A stretch of DNA of 64,000 nt. It comes from Athripsodes cinereus (lineage: Eukaryota; Arthropoda; Insecta; Trichoptera; Leptoceridae). Within the stretch, counting starts at the first letter, position 1. Each line of letters opens with the position of its first letter. The translations under genes and the position numbers were made by a program. Below, in pieces: positions 34,590-48,253 of the stretch. The notes under the pieces are model-generated. The model had not been told where the DNA came from and made no database searches. It saw only the letters and a program-made list of their open reading frames with translations. The stretch lies in NCBI GenBank assembly GCA_947579605.1, contig OX388314.1, positions 18,783,982 through 18,847,981 of the forward strand. Direction: 5' to 3'.

Positions 34590-35045
34590 TGGAACATACT
34601 ACATCTAGGACTACCGAAGATCCAACAAAACCGCCTACAAATGGTACTCAATGGCGCTGCAAGGTTTATTTTCCGCCAGGATAAGGGTTGTTACATCACA
34701 CCTCTGCTAGAAAAGTTGCGATGGTTAACAGTAGGTGAAATGGTCCAATACAAAATGTGCCTTATGACTTACAAGGCTTTAAATAATATGGCATCTCAGT
34801 CACTTTCTGAGCTCTGTGTTCTCAAAACACCTGCAAGTAGACCTTTACACTCAGCAAGGACATCCACCAATATGCTGGACGAGATTCATAGAGCCAACTA
34901 GTCAGGCTTCTACTGCGTCACAGGACCCGTCATCTGGAATCGACTCGTCGAGGACCTTCGTAAAAACCTATCAATAACATCATTCTGGAGAAAATTGAAG
35001 CCATCCCTCTTTCAACAAAGTTTCCCTCGCCCTTGAGATGGATAC
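34590..35045 (+). pseudogene. CR1-like LINE RT C-terminal fragment
   Basis: Reads MVLNGAARFIFRQDK, CYITPLLEKLRWLTVGEMVQ, YKMCLMTYKALNNM, then after a stop PVIWNRLVEDLRKNLSITSF and KLKPSLFQQSF. Full order of the CR1-type RT tail, one stop and a degraded end. Confidence 0.75.
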
Positions 35046-36059
35046 TCCATTAAACGGTGCTGAACAAATCATCCGACATACAAAATTGCTTAAGTGTGAA
35101 TAACAAGTAACTACATATCTCAATTTTATTTATATTCATCCATTAATCAGTGCGTTCTCATTTATAAGTAATGCTTACTTATTATTAAATTATATAAAAA
35201 AATATATAAATATCTAAGGAGCGCACTCTAAGTAATATATCAGAAATGGGAAAACGTGCAGGATTAACAAATATTATTATTATTGTTTGTTAATGTACAT
35301 AATATATCTCTACGTTTGCCAGTTAAATGAAAATATAAGCATTGTGACTTTTCAACTTTGTGTAAAGGTTGGATAACAGAAAACTTTAATTTGCTTTAGA
35401 GCTTTTCTATCTCACTCCCACTCAAATGATTGAGAACAGTGACATATCCTGCAAAGCTTAGAAATATCTAATACTAACTCTATGATATTTGTATATATTT
35501 TATTGCGGCATTTCATGGCGGAAGTATGTGTTATAAATATACATAGCTTCTTTTGTGCCATAGAAATATGACATTGATGATACGACAAGATGAGTGGCAT
35601 AAATTGTCACTTAATTGAAGAATTAAGATTTAGGTATAGGCCATTTTTACCAAAACTTACATTAGACTGGACACTAGAAAACTTACAGAGAAGATTAGGA
35701 GAGCGATTCAATTTCGGAAACTACTTTGCATACTTGCACATTATATTATTATGATATATATATATATAAATGATCTGTCGGCTATGCACTATTTAAAAAA
35801 ACACCCTGAGCTGGAATATTATTACTGACAAATACTAAGTGTAATGGAACATCCAGCCAACTTATGTAGGTAGTCAGAATAAGAATATCACAGACGACCA
35901 GACATTTTACAATAATTAACATTTACGAGATAAAATATTAAAAGATGACTTTTAAATTGTATAAAGTAGTAATGCATCAACAAAATAATACTAGTCTGTG
36001 TATAACGTAAATATACAATATAAATAGTTATGACATTCTACTTTAATTACACAACACTG
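35046..36059. other. No gene recognised
   Basis: A piece resembling the outer part of repeat R (CTGGACACTAGAAAACTTAC) lies at about 35668; otherwise AT-rich. Confidence 0.4.
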
Positions 36060-36135
36060 TTAACTTTTCACTTAGATTTATTTAAAATCTCGAGCGCTTT
36101 CGTCAATGTAGATATATTGACATTTTGAAGAGAAT
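36060..36135 (-). repeat. Decayed relative of the hammerhead-bearing repeat
   Basis: The minus strand keeps helix II-like TGTCAATATATC...ATTGAC, GAAA and GCGCTCGAG as in the copy at 668-713, but the CTGATGA core is replaced by CTTCAAAA, so it cannot be active. Confidence 0.5.
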
Positions 36136-36263
36136 AAATAATTATGTTTTGCAATAGAAGATATATTAGCTTTGGTAGAAAGAGGTTTTTACAGGTTACA
36201 CTGTGTGTTTTGAAAATGACAATTAGATAGTAAACCAAAAAGAGCAATGTTTTTCATATCTTG

Positions 36264-36345
36264 AATAGTTTTTATGGCACAGAGAGGACGGCCAATATGT
36301 TTATAACATGCGGTTAGTCCACTGACTTTTCTCCTTAAGGGAGAT
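36264..36345 (+). repeat. Dispersed repeat R, partial copy 5
   Basis: GGCACAGAGAGGACGGCC, then GTTAGTCCACTGAC. Right end lost. Confidence 0.45.
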
Positions 36346-39175
36346 TACTCGTTGGTATGGATAAATAGTTGGATAGTTTTTCACTGCATTAAAACTCAAA
36401 ATAGTAAAAATATGATAACAAGTTTTATACGATTATGATTATAATAATTTTTGATTATGTTTGTCACCACGTAAATTGTGTCACCACTACGCGAAAAAAG
36501 TTTTAATTTACCAAACTAGGTCCGTAAATAAAGTACGAAATGAAGAATTAACTTTTGCGATGATTGAGGTAAGTATTGCAGACAAAAATAAAAGTCTGGA
36601 AATTTATATTAAGTATACAGTATTAAGTAATGGAAATAAAATGAAATGGTAGATTTCCTGTTACGCCATACAGTACCTAAGTTTGCGGCAGAGAAGAATA
36701 ATGGTTTATTCTTAAAGGAATTATCTTTTAATTTATCTTTGCTAACCTTAAACTTTATACCTCGCATCTTCCTTTGTATGCAGTTACAATTGAGTTAAAA
36801 ACTTTTGAATAAAAGCGCAATCCATGAGCTGAGGTTTTCCCTAAAGTAATACAACTCCTCTTTTAAATCTTCACAGTGAATCAAAAAGAAAAAAAATGAA
36901 ACATAGGTATGTACATAGTATTGCTATATATTATTTTATTATGCTTTTTTATTTTTCGATTTAAAACTAGATGTATCTATTGATCCTGCGAATAAACTAT
37001 TTTGTTTTGTATGTATATCTGCAACTCGCGACAAATAAATCATTTTATACAGAATATAAAAATAAATCACATGCGAAATAACAATATGTTTTTGTAGCGT
37101 GTAATAATAATGCTCGTACAAGCAGATAGACGATACAACATAGTTAACTGCAAAATAATATAGTTAAGAGTATTATTTTATGCTAACAGAGACAAATTTA
37201 ATATGAAATTAAATTGATTAAAAATATATCTACCATCAGCTGTAATCATGGGGGAAAACAAATAATAAACATCGGATGAAATTACTCTAAAAATGAGCTG
37301 GTTAATTTGCATAGTACTTACCTATAGTATTCTCAAAACAAATTACACATATGTATGTGTTTTTATTTGGTTTAATTTATTTTATTCTTTTTGTACATCA
37401 TCATTTACATAACGAAATCAACAAATCAATTTACATACCTACATATGTGGTGATATGCAGTGGCGTATTTATCACTATACTGTATTAGTTATTTCCTCCA
37501 TCTAACCACGACTAATTTATGACAATATGTTGAGTTTCTATATTCAATTATGAATCAGAAAATATCATAAACCTATTCATTCATTCTCCGATATACTCTC
37601 GTAGTATTAAATATGTGTTAGCCGAAATATGAAAAAGATGGGCAGCGGAGGATTTGAGAAACGTATTTTTCCGGTCACTAAAACCCATACTTATTAGATA
37701 GACCTATTGTTTAACCTGAAATAAGAAACATAAATGTCTTTAAAATCTATAAAAATAAGATGAAGAGCGTGGTCTTGAGTAATAACATAATAAAATTATC
37801 CGCTTAGAAAATATAAAAGTCCCTGTTTTTCCAAGATTTGAATTTTTGATTTAAATTTTAATAATATTAAAATACGTGTACATGTTTAAATCATGTTATT
37901 TATGTGAGTTACATTAGGCAGGTATATGTACCTAAGTGTAATATTGTTAGCGCAACATTTCGATATATTATAGGAAAGGTGTTGAGCCAAAGTTGGTAGG
38001 GGTGTGTAGGCACCTGTTATAAGTGTATTTGTCACCATGTTCCCTTGTTGAACGACATTCAATATCAATTTATCCATGTCGTCAATGGGAATTTATTACC
38101 ATACCGACTGCAACGATAATGTTAAATCATTTTACATTGTAACATTACACATAGTAAACACATTCTTAAACATCCTTACATTTTACATGTATAAAGTATC
38201 AAGAACAATACAATACAATAGGTAAAAAAAGGCAAAATGAGAAAACTATGTTTAACGAAAAGATATTCAGCGTGTCGAAAGAATAGACCCTCTCAGATTT
38301 TTTTTATATGACAAGTCTATTTGGGTCATCGTTCATTCGGAAAACTACAAATTTTTTGAAGAGACATGGAAAACAAGTCAGAGTTTAACACTTGAGCTGA
38401 AGAAGAAATCGAAGACACAAAATATAGGTACATAATATGGATTATATGGTATGTTTTTCATTCGTAAATTAACGAGAATGTATGTACGTCATCATTTTTT
38501 CTTACCAAAATGCAATATTCAACAAAAAATCGATCATGAAAGTTAGTATGAATTCTCTTTTTTATAGACAGAGATGCCACGATCAAAACCTTATAATCAT
38601 AATATTTGAGTACCTATAACAATAAGTACTTAGTTAGATATGTAAGAATATGTAGCACAAAGGTGAATATTTGATACACATATTTTATTACCCTCTTGTT
38701 CATATTACTTTACCTCCAGGGCTTGCCTTGTAGAGTAGGTATCTGGTTCTGATACCAACTACATTTATTTTACTACTTCAATTTCCCGTATTTCAAAATA
38801 AAAACACAGATAATAAAATTTCCACTAGATATGTATCATTTTCTGTATTCTCTCCCTCCCAAGACAATATTATAACCAACCATATCTAGTGATACACTAC
38901 ATAGGTTTGTGGTGGGAAGCATCTAACCTCATACCACAGCATACCACCTACATACATATATCTTCTCTTTACGAGATGCTACAAATATTTGCTACGTCCA
39001 ACATATATTATTTCATAGAACAGTAATATATTATTTCTCAAGTTCTAATTTCGCCCTCTACATAGTCTATTACCTATCCTACGTGAACGCAAAAAGAAAT
39101 CAAATATATTATTCCAGAATATTTTACTTATAAAGCTTGAAATAAAGAAACTATACATATATGCCTACAAATACG
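36346..39175. other. AT-rich, no gene supported
   Basis: A plus-strand frame ending EELTFAMIE before GTAAGT at 36571 lacks an acceptor and is not called. No repeats beyond short AT words. Confidence 0.4.
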
Positions 39176-39365
39176 CTCACGCCGTAATCAGGTGGGGTAG
39201 GTAGAGAGAACGGAATGGTATATTGATCTATCGTTACATACTTCATTAATTTTCTTCACATTCATGTAATTTTTCATACATTCACGCTAATTGCCCTAAC
39301 TCAACATGCAGTCGTCTTTGAAATTTTGATCCACGTAGTTTTTGGGCATCTGCGCTTTTTTACAA
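39176..39365 (-). mobile_element. Family D retrotransposon 3' end, degraded
   Basis: Minus strand ends with CCCACCTGATTACGGCGTGA. About 75-80 percent like other copies by eye, so older. Confidence 0.75.
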
Positions 39366-40818
39366 CACAAAAAAATTTACTAAGCAGCTAAATAATTATT
39401 CACAATTTTGCAATTTCAAATCGACATCCAAATTCTTATTGAATATATTAATTTTCTTAGATATATTCTAAAATGCTTTTAAAGTAATATAAAAGAAATT
39501 TTAAAGACGTACCTAGACAGATATAAATAAAATTTTATGAATAATCACGTACGGTGGATCAAAGAGTCGTCTACACATTATATAAAGTATGTAAGAGAAA
39601 TGTAAAGAATCTTATACGTACGTAGTGTATTGATAAATTTCAAATGAACAATACTATGTTTTCTATCAAATAATGTTCATATTAGTATTACTCTAGATTA
39701 CAAACAATACCATTCAAATTATTGTAAAACGAATCGATTCAGGGTGCAAACAGTGAAAATAACTTGCTAACCTCTATTTTAGGTGAGAGAAAACTTAATT
39801 CACCCTTACCTCTGTCGGTCCTTCAGTTCTGAGGATCTTAACAATTCCATCCACCATCTTCTATCATAACGTGTGATCTTTTGCTATGTTCAAATCTCAA
39901 TTTTGTAACCATTCACCAAAGTGGAGACAATAAAGATCGACATGAAACATGTAAACGAAGAGAACAAATTCGTCAATTATTTACTTTTCTTCCTATATTT
40001 TTATATTGTAATATATTTTTTTCAATAATACTTACACCCTTTACTAATGTTATTACGTGAGAGTTTTGACATACTATAGGTACTGTATTCATATTGTATA
40101 TTATAATATGTTCAGCGACCTAGAAATATATTGTATAATAATATTAATCTGTTTTCTACAAGATGTGACTTTTTCCTGAGTCAAGCACATCTTTTGACGA
40201 AACTATTATTCCCATGTTATGGACCGTCACACAATGATGAACGATGATACACTACATAAGACATTTTATATTCTTTCCCTAATCCTCGATTCCGGACATG
40301 ATAATAGAAAATCGTAAACCTAGGTTTATGTCACTCATGTGAGATGGTCAGGTCGCATGAATTCATAAGTATTTTTATGATAAAGTTATATTACGTAAGT
40401 ATACATATATTTACCTTTTTTCTGAGACGTAAAATGTGAATAGGAAATGACAAGATACGAATATTACTAAGTTTACAGCACTTTTTTTCAAAATTACATA
40501 TACTAAAAAAATATACTTGAATCATTTTTTACCAAAAGACTTGAAGGTTTTCAACAAAACCAATCAGAATTTTTCGTTTTTTATTCCTGAAAATATGTGT
40601 AAATCATTTTATGATTTATAAAGATTTTTAGTTCAAACTTGACGAAACAATATTGTCTACGATAGTAAAATAAAAAATGTGTATTAAAAAAATAAGTTTT
40701 TAATTCATCCAATATGGAAAATACACAAAAAGTAACGGAATACATAGAGAATATTTTGAAAATATGTTTAATAACTTTATATTTGAAAAAACTAAGATCA
40801 ACAGAATCTATATATCTA
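39366..40818. other. No gene recognised
   Basis: AT-rich; no open frame with support. Confidence 0.4.
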
Positions 40819-41004
40819 TACCTTCACGACGTGTCCCAGGAGGGGTAGCCAGAGAGAACGGAACGCCATATAGATCTATCCTTACAAACTTCTTTCGTTT
40901 CCTCCACATTCATCCAGTTTCTCAAACATGTTCGCCGATTTCTCTTACTCAACACGCGGCCGTCCTTAAGGATTTGATCCACGTGCTCAAGCCACATGGT
41001 TCAA
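40819..41004 (-). mobile_element. Family D retrotransposon 3' end
   Basis: Minus strand: GAACCATGTGGCTTGAGCAC at the 5' break, then GATCAAATCCTTAAGGACGG, and the end CCTCCTGGGACACGTCGTGA followed by AGGTATAGATATATAG. Confidence 0.8.
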
Positions 41005-41584
41005 GATCAATAGAAAGAAAATTAATAATCGGTATGTATTTTATAATTTTTTGTAGTTTCATGTCACAACTGTAAGCTTGATGTAGGCTTTTTACTGTTT
41101 TTAACATAAGGTTAATTTAGTTAACGTATTGATTTCAATCGAGTTAAGTCCGGTGAATATTATTTTTACCCATAACATTTAACCTCAATTTTCATAGAAA
41201 ATAATGTTTTAAATATAGCTCCCAGAAGTACCTTAATTACATATTGATTAACAATCAACACTTATAAGAATCAAACACTACATGATCACGAATGATCGAA
41301 TTTCAATAGGTCACAGAACTTATAATTACAACATTTATAACGGTTCGGTATTCTGAAAACACGATACCATGAGTTTTTGAGGAAACCAAGAAAGTCTATT
41401 TATCTACTCAAACTATCACTATATCTTTTACTTTTAGATAGCATACTAGCAATCTTTAATGATAAAATAATTCTTTGAAGATTGTAAGTATACTATATCC
41501 CTGAATTAATGTTATGAACTTTATTCTTCAACAATTTATATAATGCAAACCCATTGCGATACTTTACAGTTTTATTTTTGTAAA

Positions 41585-41780
41585 TCCTGAGGACCTTCGT
41601 ATTAACCTATCAACAACAACGTTCAGGAGCAAGTTGAAGACATTGCTCTTCCAACATAGTTCCTCGCGCCCTGAGATGGATGCTCCATTAATCGGCGCCG
41701 AACAGGTCATCCGACGTACATTAATACTTAAAACAAGCTTGTGTGCTCGCTATAAAATAAGTAAAATAAATAAGTAACCC
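41585..41780 (+). pseudogene. CR1-like LINE RT extreme C-terminus
   Basis: Reads PEDLRINLSTTTFRSKLKTL, LFQHSSSRPEMDAPLIGAEQ, VIRRTLILK. It overlaps in content with the end of 34590-35045 (DLR.NLS.T.F..KLK..LFQ) and is less damaged. Confidence 0.7.
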
Positions 41781-43024
41781 CCACACCACACATACAGCGG
41801 AAGAGAATTTTGTTACAATAGTATCAAAACAAATACAACAGACATACAAAACTATAGAGTTGCATAATAAGTAAAATGTATGCCAGGTGAAAATCTTTCG
41901 ATTTTTTTTTTAAATTCTGTTTATTTCGCTCAAAATAGGCCAATAATATTCCTATGTAAATTATTTAAAAATAAACGTATTTATTTATATAGGTAACTAC
42001 CGATATTTAAATTATCAATTTTAATTAACCACGAACGATGAAATTTAATAAAAGCAATCATGAAGCATTGGATGGAATCAAAATAAATAATAAAAATTAT
42101 ATTAAAGCTTAACGATGACAATACATTATTTTCGTTTGTTTAAAACTAGTTTAAAACAAATGACGGCTAGGAAGTTTAAATTTGAGAATCCATACATTGA
42201 AATTAAAATGAGTTTTGTCAAATTTGATGATTTGGTATCATAAAAACTTAATTCGATTAAAGCTAAATTTATACATTGCATTTTTAGTGGCGAACATTAT
42301 GCCACTAGTGGTGCTAATTGAAACAAGTAGTTCTTTCTAACTAATCTATTTCTGTCAATCTAAGATTGATAATGACCTGATAAGTCGAAAGACGTCTCTC
42401 TGTGATCAATTATTTAAAGAAGAAAGAAACAGTTGTTTCAATTTACCTAATTGTGGAATTCTACTACGTGTACACCCACACAATTAATAAAAACTTTAAT
42501 TTTAATATTATGTTACAGGAACACTTTCATTCAAATGAATAAGACCTTTCATTCAGATGAAATCAATGTTAGCCATATTATTTATCTAGTCTCACTCGTA
42601 CTTATCCACATGTCTGAGGATAATGCCGAGTAGACCCTTTGGGAAGAAAGACTACCTACATATATTTTTGTTTATTCGATTATAGCGCACAACCTAGTTG
42701 GTGCTCGATTTATCTGATAATCACGTCAATGAAAAATATACACGTTCGAGTACATACCTACTAACAAACAAAATGAAAAATATAGTGAAAATTAATCAAG
42801 CCAGTTTAACAAATGCAACAAAATAATAATGACGAAATAAAAATGCACAATTTATTTTCATGCATTTGTGACAAATGAACTCAATCAAATTTAGTGATAA
42901 CAGTTTACATAGGTATATTAAATTTATATTGTTTTTTTTAATTTGATTCTGTGAGTAAATTGCATCAAATAGCTACCTACCGATATTATTAATAATACTA
43001 TTATTTTTACTACTAATGAGACAT
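41781..43024. other. No gene recognised
   Basis: AT-rich spacer with only short chance frames. Confidence 0.4.
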
Positions 43025-43080
43025 TACCGTACCGCATCTCTTGCGGGGTATGCAAGAATGATCGAGCACTACATGACATA
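43025..43080 (-). mobile_element. Family E 3' end, tiny remnant
   Basis: CGCATCTCTTGCGGGGTATG then CAAGAATGATCGAGCACTAC matches the last 50 bp of the family E copies. Confidence 0.6.
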
Positions 43081-44660
43081 GGGAACAAACATATATTATT
43101 TTTTTATACTTCAGCACTATTTCTGTCGGGAGCTTAGGGTAATTTATTTAACTCAATCACAATTTAATATAATTATGTACTACTGCTCAAACATCCTCCT
43201 AATCCAATATTATCGCCTCATCTTGCGATATTCCTAACGCTCTGATGTCGTTGTTATAGAAACAGTGTATTGTGGAAGAGAGTTTCCTAGAAAATATTGT
43301 CATTACACAATAAGGTTGAGTTGCATGTATTACCTACGTGTAGTTATTCCACTAGCTACCACAAGATAAGAAAAAATGTCGTTATGGCATATTGTTTAAC
43401 TAAAATATCTACCAATTGGTTAGTACTCATCCATTCTCGTAAAATATTGATGATATTCTAAATACAAGTTTCATACAATTCGCTGTAAAACATAAAAGAG
43501 CCAGGTTTTTGAATATTTATAAACAGAGTAATTAAAATAATTAATTGGTACGCCCCGAACAGTATCTCAGTCATTATCACTGCGATGCAAAGGGTGAAAA
43601 ATTTCCTTTTAAGTATCCGCATTTTTCCTGTTTTCTAAAATCGAATATCCGAAACCTTTTTCCCTAAAAAGTGATTTAAATTTAATTGAAGGTTGATTCA
43701 AAAGAGTTGTCGGGGCTTTTGGAGCTTTTTCAATTAAACTTCGGTGAGCGTTGGGCTGAGTGTTGGTTGTATAAACTAGTACTACCCTTGTTTGTTTGAA
43801 GGTTTTTAATACTTTATAAAAACCGCAAAACAAATCTCTAACGAAACCTTCAGTAAACATTAGAGGTGATTTAATTATTTAGCATTTGAATATTCACGTA
43901 ACGTCAGTTAATTTCATTTATTCTGATCCATATATTTTTAATTTAAAAAAATGTTTTTATAAAATTACAACAAATCTTTGGAGTTCCCGAATTTGAATTT
44001 ATCTCACGCTCTCTACTATAATTTTTGTCCTGTAATAAGAGAGCATTTGTAAAACATTTAATACCTATCTCCAATTGAACAATTATTTTGCCACCCCTTC
44101 TACATATCATTTATTTATTTATTTATTTATTCATCATAAACGGCACATCGACAATAAATGTTAACAAATTTCATTTACATTATAATATAACTAAGTATCC
44201 ATACAAAACCAAAATATAAAAACATTAACACAGTGGAAATAAATAAAATCAAAACATATCAAAAATCTATTAGTCGATTACAAAGATGGTGTACGAGTAC
44301 CTACGCAAATATTAAAAAAATAAAAACTATTTCAAGTAGGTAAATAAAACCAATACATACACATCATTCTGTCTGCTTTACAATCATTGCTGTATTTACA
44401 ACAATAATCTCAATACACCGTATAATAAATAGCACGCATACAATCATGCACTACAGTGGATTCCGCTAATGCGGAATTTGTTCGATTGATAATTATTATA
44501 CAGACGAAAAATATCACTCGTGCATTAACATAATGAACATACATCTTGCCTTCATGGAAGGGAAGATGTATGTTCGCCCACTGACTACCACTACCCAATT
44601 TTGTGAAATACATAGACAATAATTATTAAATACTTTTACTACAACTATACTACTACTATA
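43081..44660. other. No gene supported
   Basis: A minus-strand open frame at 43609-43860 (83 codons) lacks family resemblance or splice support. An (ATTT)n run occurs at about 44100-44128. Confidence 0.35.
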
Positions 44661-44671
44661 CCTACTATTAT

Positions 44672-44900
44672 ACCATCACGGCATATCCTACAAGTAGGTA
44701 GCATATAATAAATATGCAGGCTGTCATCTCTGTGCCAGTAAAAATAAATAAACAGGACATAGAGGATGGCTAGCAAACCTCATCGCTGAATTTAAGATGT
44801 AAAATATCTTTATTATTTCGAACACCTTCATTTTGCAGGACACTCGAAAACTTACGAAAAAAAGTGGGAGCACAATTCTTAGTCGAGTGCGCCACGGAAC
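44672..44900 (-). repeat. Dispersed repeat R, long copy 6
   Basis: Minus strand, from TTTTTTTCGTAAGTTTTCGA, GTGTCCTGCAAAATGAAGGT, AATTCAGCGATGAGGTTTGC, to TACTTGTAGGATATGCCGTG. Shows that the family is at least 220 bp long. Confidence 0.65.
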
Positions 44901-45410
44901 TTCGATTACATACTAATCTAAGTTTTAATAGCATAAACAACACTTGGCCCTAAAATCAATAATTATATATTATCAGATTGGTTTGTGATTCTCTTCTTCA
45001 AAGGACGAGTATTTTAACCACAAAGTAGCTATAAATAGTAAAACATTGACTTTCAATAGATACCTACAATAAGTCTGGTAGCTAAAAATAATCTTAATAC
45101 AATAATAGAACACGTAGGTACTAAAATACACTATAAAAGAATCATTTACTCTGAAAGTCTGTCATCAGTTGGGGAAGAGGGGGAAGTACCTATTGAACAA
45201 ATATAAATAGAGAAACTTCAAAGTGAGTATTTGAACTTCTCATAATTTATTTGAGCAATATAGATAATGTATCTACCTGTGTCTTATATATTAAAGACAA
45301 TTTGTAAAGCGCCGTTTACTCATACACGTTAAACAAGGCTTAAAGGGCACCGCATTGTGTGTCTATCGTCCAAAACTCTCAACAAAAAGGTAAGTTAATA
45401 ATTTAAAAAA

Positions 45411-45479
45411 AAAATGAAACACGATATATAGTTATTCCACTATTGACTTTATTTGCAAAAATATATCGTGTTTCATTTT
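45411..45479. repeat. Hairpin, 19-bp arms
   Basis: AAAATGAAACACGATATAT and its mirror, separated by 31 nt. Confidence 0.75.
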
Positions 45480-45752
45480 AAAAACTATTAATATGAACTT
45501 CCACCAATAACCGTCGGTCGATAAATTAAACTTTAAAAGGTAAGTTTGTCTTTTGCTTTCTTCTATTCGCTCTATTTTAAATGTTTAATTTAAGTGCCTA
45601 ATGTACGTATTTATTTTGTTAATTATTAATTTATACTACAACGTCATCTTGGAACACAATTACAATTATTGCACAGAACTCAATGTAGGTATTTTTTCGA
45701 CTAACCCATTGTATTTATATAAATGTATCAAAATTTATTCTGTATTAAGCAA

Positions 45753-45986
45753 TGGCGGATACAGATGATACCAGTTGCGGGCCGATAGACGATGTCTTGT
45801 AAACTTGTGTAATCAGTTTGGATAAAATGGCATTGTCTTGTATATGTGTATAATCAGTTTAAATAAAACTTTCTTAAACTTGGCATGTGACTTAATTATT
45901 TTTTTATTACGATAAAAGTAAAGGTAACTCAAGATAGCTTTAGCGCCCCTCCCCCCTTGAGTTTTTTTCTGAATCCGCCACTCTCT
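45753..45986. mobile_element. Possible TIR element, GGCGGATWCAG ends
   Basis: ATGGCGGATACAGATGATAC at the left and a right end whose complement is AGTGGCGGATTCAGAAAAAA. The right subterminal part is G-rich on its own 5' strand. Ends of this kind are common in DNA transposons, but no target duplication is visible. Confidence 0.35.
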
Positions 45987-46998
45987 AGGGTGCCAGAGTT
46001 AAGGGAAAGCTATCGCTGACAGTCAGACTTACGCGTCCGATTAACAAAGGTAAAATAGACATTATTATTTTATAACCCTTGGCATGGCTTCATAACTGAA
46101 CTGGCATAAGAAGTGTTGAAGAGCTTTTCAAATCACCAAGGTTGTATCGATCAAGGCTACCTCACTTGCGAGAAATATCAAGATCGCCGCCACGCCAACT
46201 TCTCGTTTTTTTTTTTTATAAATAAATGAGTTCGTTATTATTTTCTCATTAAAAAGTAATCTTGTTATTAGATTCATCATTTACCGAAAAATGTCACGAA
46301 CAGTTCCAAAGAAGACACAAATAAGGTATTAACTAAATCTTCTTACAACCTATTTACTTTTGCCAGTTTCTATGGAAAGGTAAATCTAGACTCAATAGAA
46401 GGCACACTTAATACAACATTATGTACAGTATTTGCTTTTAGTTCGTTTGTAGATTTATATTTATATAGTATTTATTTTATATTCGTATTTATAAATAGGT
46501 TTACTTTGTTTTTTATTCCGCTTTTATAGCAGTTTTTAATAATAATATTTTATTTTTGCTTAAATTTAATTCCAATATTGTACTTTATAGCGGCAATTAC
46601 TATTGAAGTGAATCAATCCATTAGGATGTATTTTGTGATTTTATTAAAATGTTTCGATGTGTTTCATTAACGATTCATAAAAGAATAAAAACATTTCATG
46701 TTTGGGAAATGTTGTAGTATATCCATATCTACGTGCTTTGTTAATCTGTGTTTTTAATCGTTAACGTTTATCAATAGTTGAATGGCATTATTACAGTAGA
46801 AGCATTAATGTATTGTAGTTTGTAAAGGAAAAATTATTTGTTATACCTTTTTTGATTTATTGAAGTGTGTACAAAAAATCTCATTACTTTTGATTTATGT
46901 AAAAAACACAAATTGTTTTAGTTTTATTTCTTTTTTAATACCTGGTTCGCAGTGCATTTATAAGTAGAAACCATGTCTTAAAAAAGTACTACTATCTA

Positions 46999-47190
46999 CT
47001 ACTGTACCATCACTACACATCCCACAAGTGCGGTAGCCAGCGGACTAACTTTTTGTAATAAACGTGCAGATTGTTCTCTGAAGTAGCATGCCTCATTGCT
47101 GAATTGTAGACGTTAATCATCTTATATATCAGGTTTTACGAACACTTGTGTTTAACAGTACACTCGAAAACATACAGAAAAGAGTGGGTG
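46999..47190 (-). repeat. Dispersed repeat R, copy 7
   Basis: Minus strand ends CGCTGGCTACCGCACTTGTG followed by GGATGTGTAGTGATGGTA; upstream part TTTTCTGTATGTTTTCGAGT. Confidence 0.6.
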
Positions 47191-47311
47191 ACCTTATTCT
47201 TTACTGAGGACTTCATAAGATACACGTAAAAAATAGTTTAAAAAAATATTTACATTTTGTACTTACCTATAGTTAAATATGTTTTTTACTTAAAGATCAT
47301 ACTTCTTTATT

Positions 47312-47525
47312 GGGAACTAGCGCTCCTCCCCGACTTCGCACGGGTAGATTGGAGTTTAAGTAAGGATTCCTTACTTTTTTGAAATCTAATAATATAGCTT
47401 ATGTCACCCGGGGATAGTGTAGCTTCCCAACAGTGAAAGAATTTTTCAAATCGGTTCAGTGGTAGTTTCGGAGCCTATTCAATGCAAACAATCAAATCTT
47501 TCCTCTTTATAATATTAGTATAGAT
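47312..47525 (+). mobile_element. Interspersed element, CTTCGCACGGG ... TTATAATATTAGTATAGAT type
   Basis: Begins ACTAGCGCTCCTCCCCGACT and ends CCTCTTTATAATATTAGTAT. It contains AATCGGTTCAGTGGTAGTTT. Repeats with these ends are common across insects and related in style to 30867-33634 and 48254-48973. No coding sequence here. Confidence 0.6.
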
Positions 47526-48253
47526 AATAACAAAAATGAATGGATGCGAGATGAGTGATGTGATTAGAATGGTTTGGATAATAATAAATGTAGAACTAAT
47601 AAATGATGAATAGACAAAGTATACATGCTCGAAAAAAAATATACAACAATGTGTTAGTTAAATGATCTAAAGCTTATTATGATAGAACGAACAATTATCG
47701 TGAAGACAATTGATCTGATATTCCATCCTCTAAACCTACTTACCTCACAGAGTTATGGTCACACGGTGTCTATATATCTGCGTAATCTAGGTTCGCGTTC
47801 TTAAAATACCGATAAAATGAAAAACATTATGACAGTTTTACAAATACATACTTCATGAAATTAGATAGTTTGTTTCTACTTTTATCAACTTTTTTAGGCA
47901 CGCATTATTAGGTATAGGTACGCATATGTTATATTTTTTTAATAGAACCTTTATAGAAAATGTTCACTTAATACATTAGGTGAAATCTACGTACTTGCAC
48001 ACAAATTTCCCAATTTCTCTCCCACATTCTTAATGATTCCTTTTCATCATTAACGACGCCCCCTGGTGTGAGGAGAAATTCGATAAATTCGCGAAAAATC
48101 CTTACCTCATTAATGGGAAACCCATTAGAAAAAGAAAATAATGTTTATATCATCAGAGACACGCTGTGGGTGCTGAACTTATATATACATGGGAGTAGGT
48201 ACCTATATAGCCAATATTTGTATAGAGGTCTATTAAAACCTTTATATTGTAAA

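Noticed and set aside
36461..36570. Possible coding exon ending EELTFAMIE before GTAAGT
   Set aside because: No acceptor with a pyrimidine tract in the right place and no family resemblance; may be chance in AT-rich DNA.
43609..43860. 83-codon minus-strand open frame
   Set aside because: No splice sites, no recognisable motif, AT-biased residues; not enough to call a gene.
48036..48142. Short plus-strand frame reading NDAPWCEEKFDKFAKNPYLI then NGKPIRKRK and stop
   Set aside because: Looks protein-like but has stops just upstream and no acceptor; could be a scrap of an unknown element.
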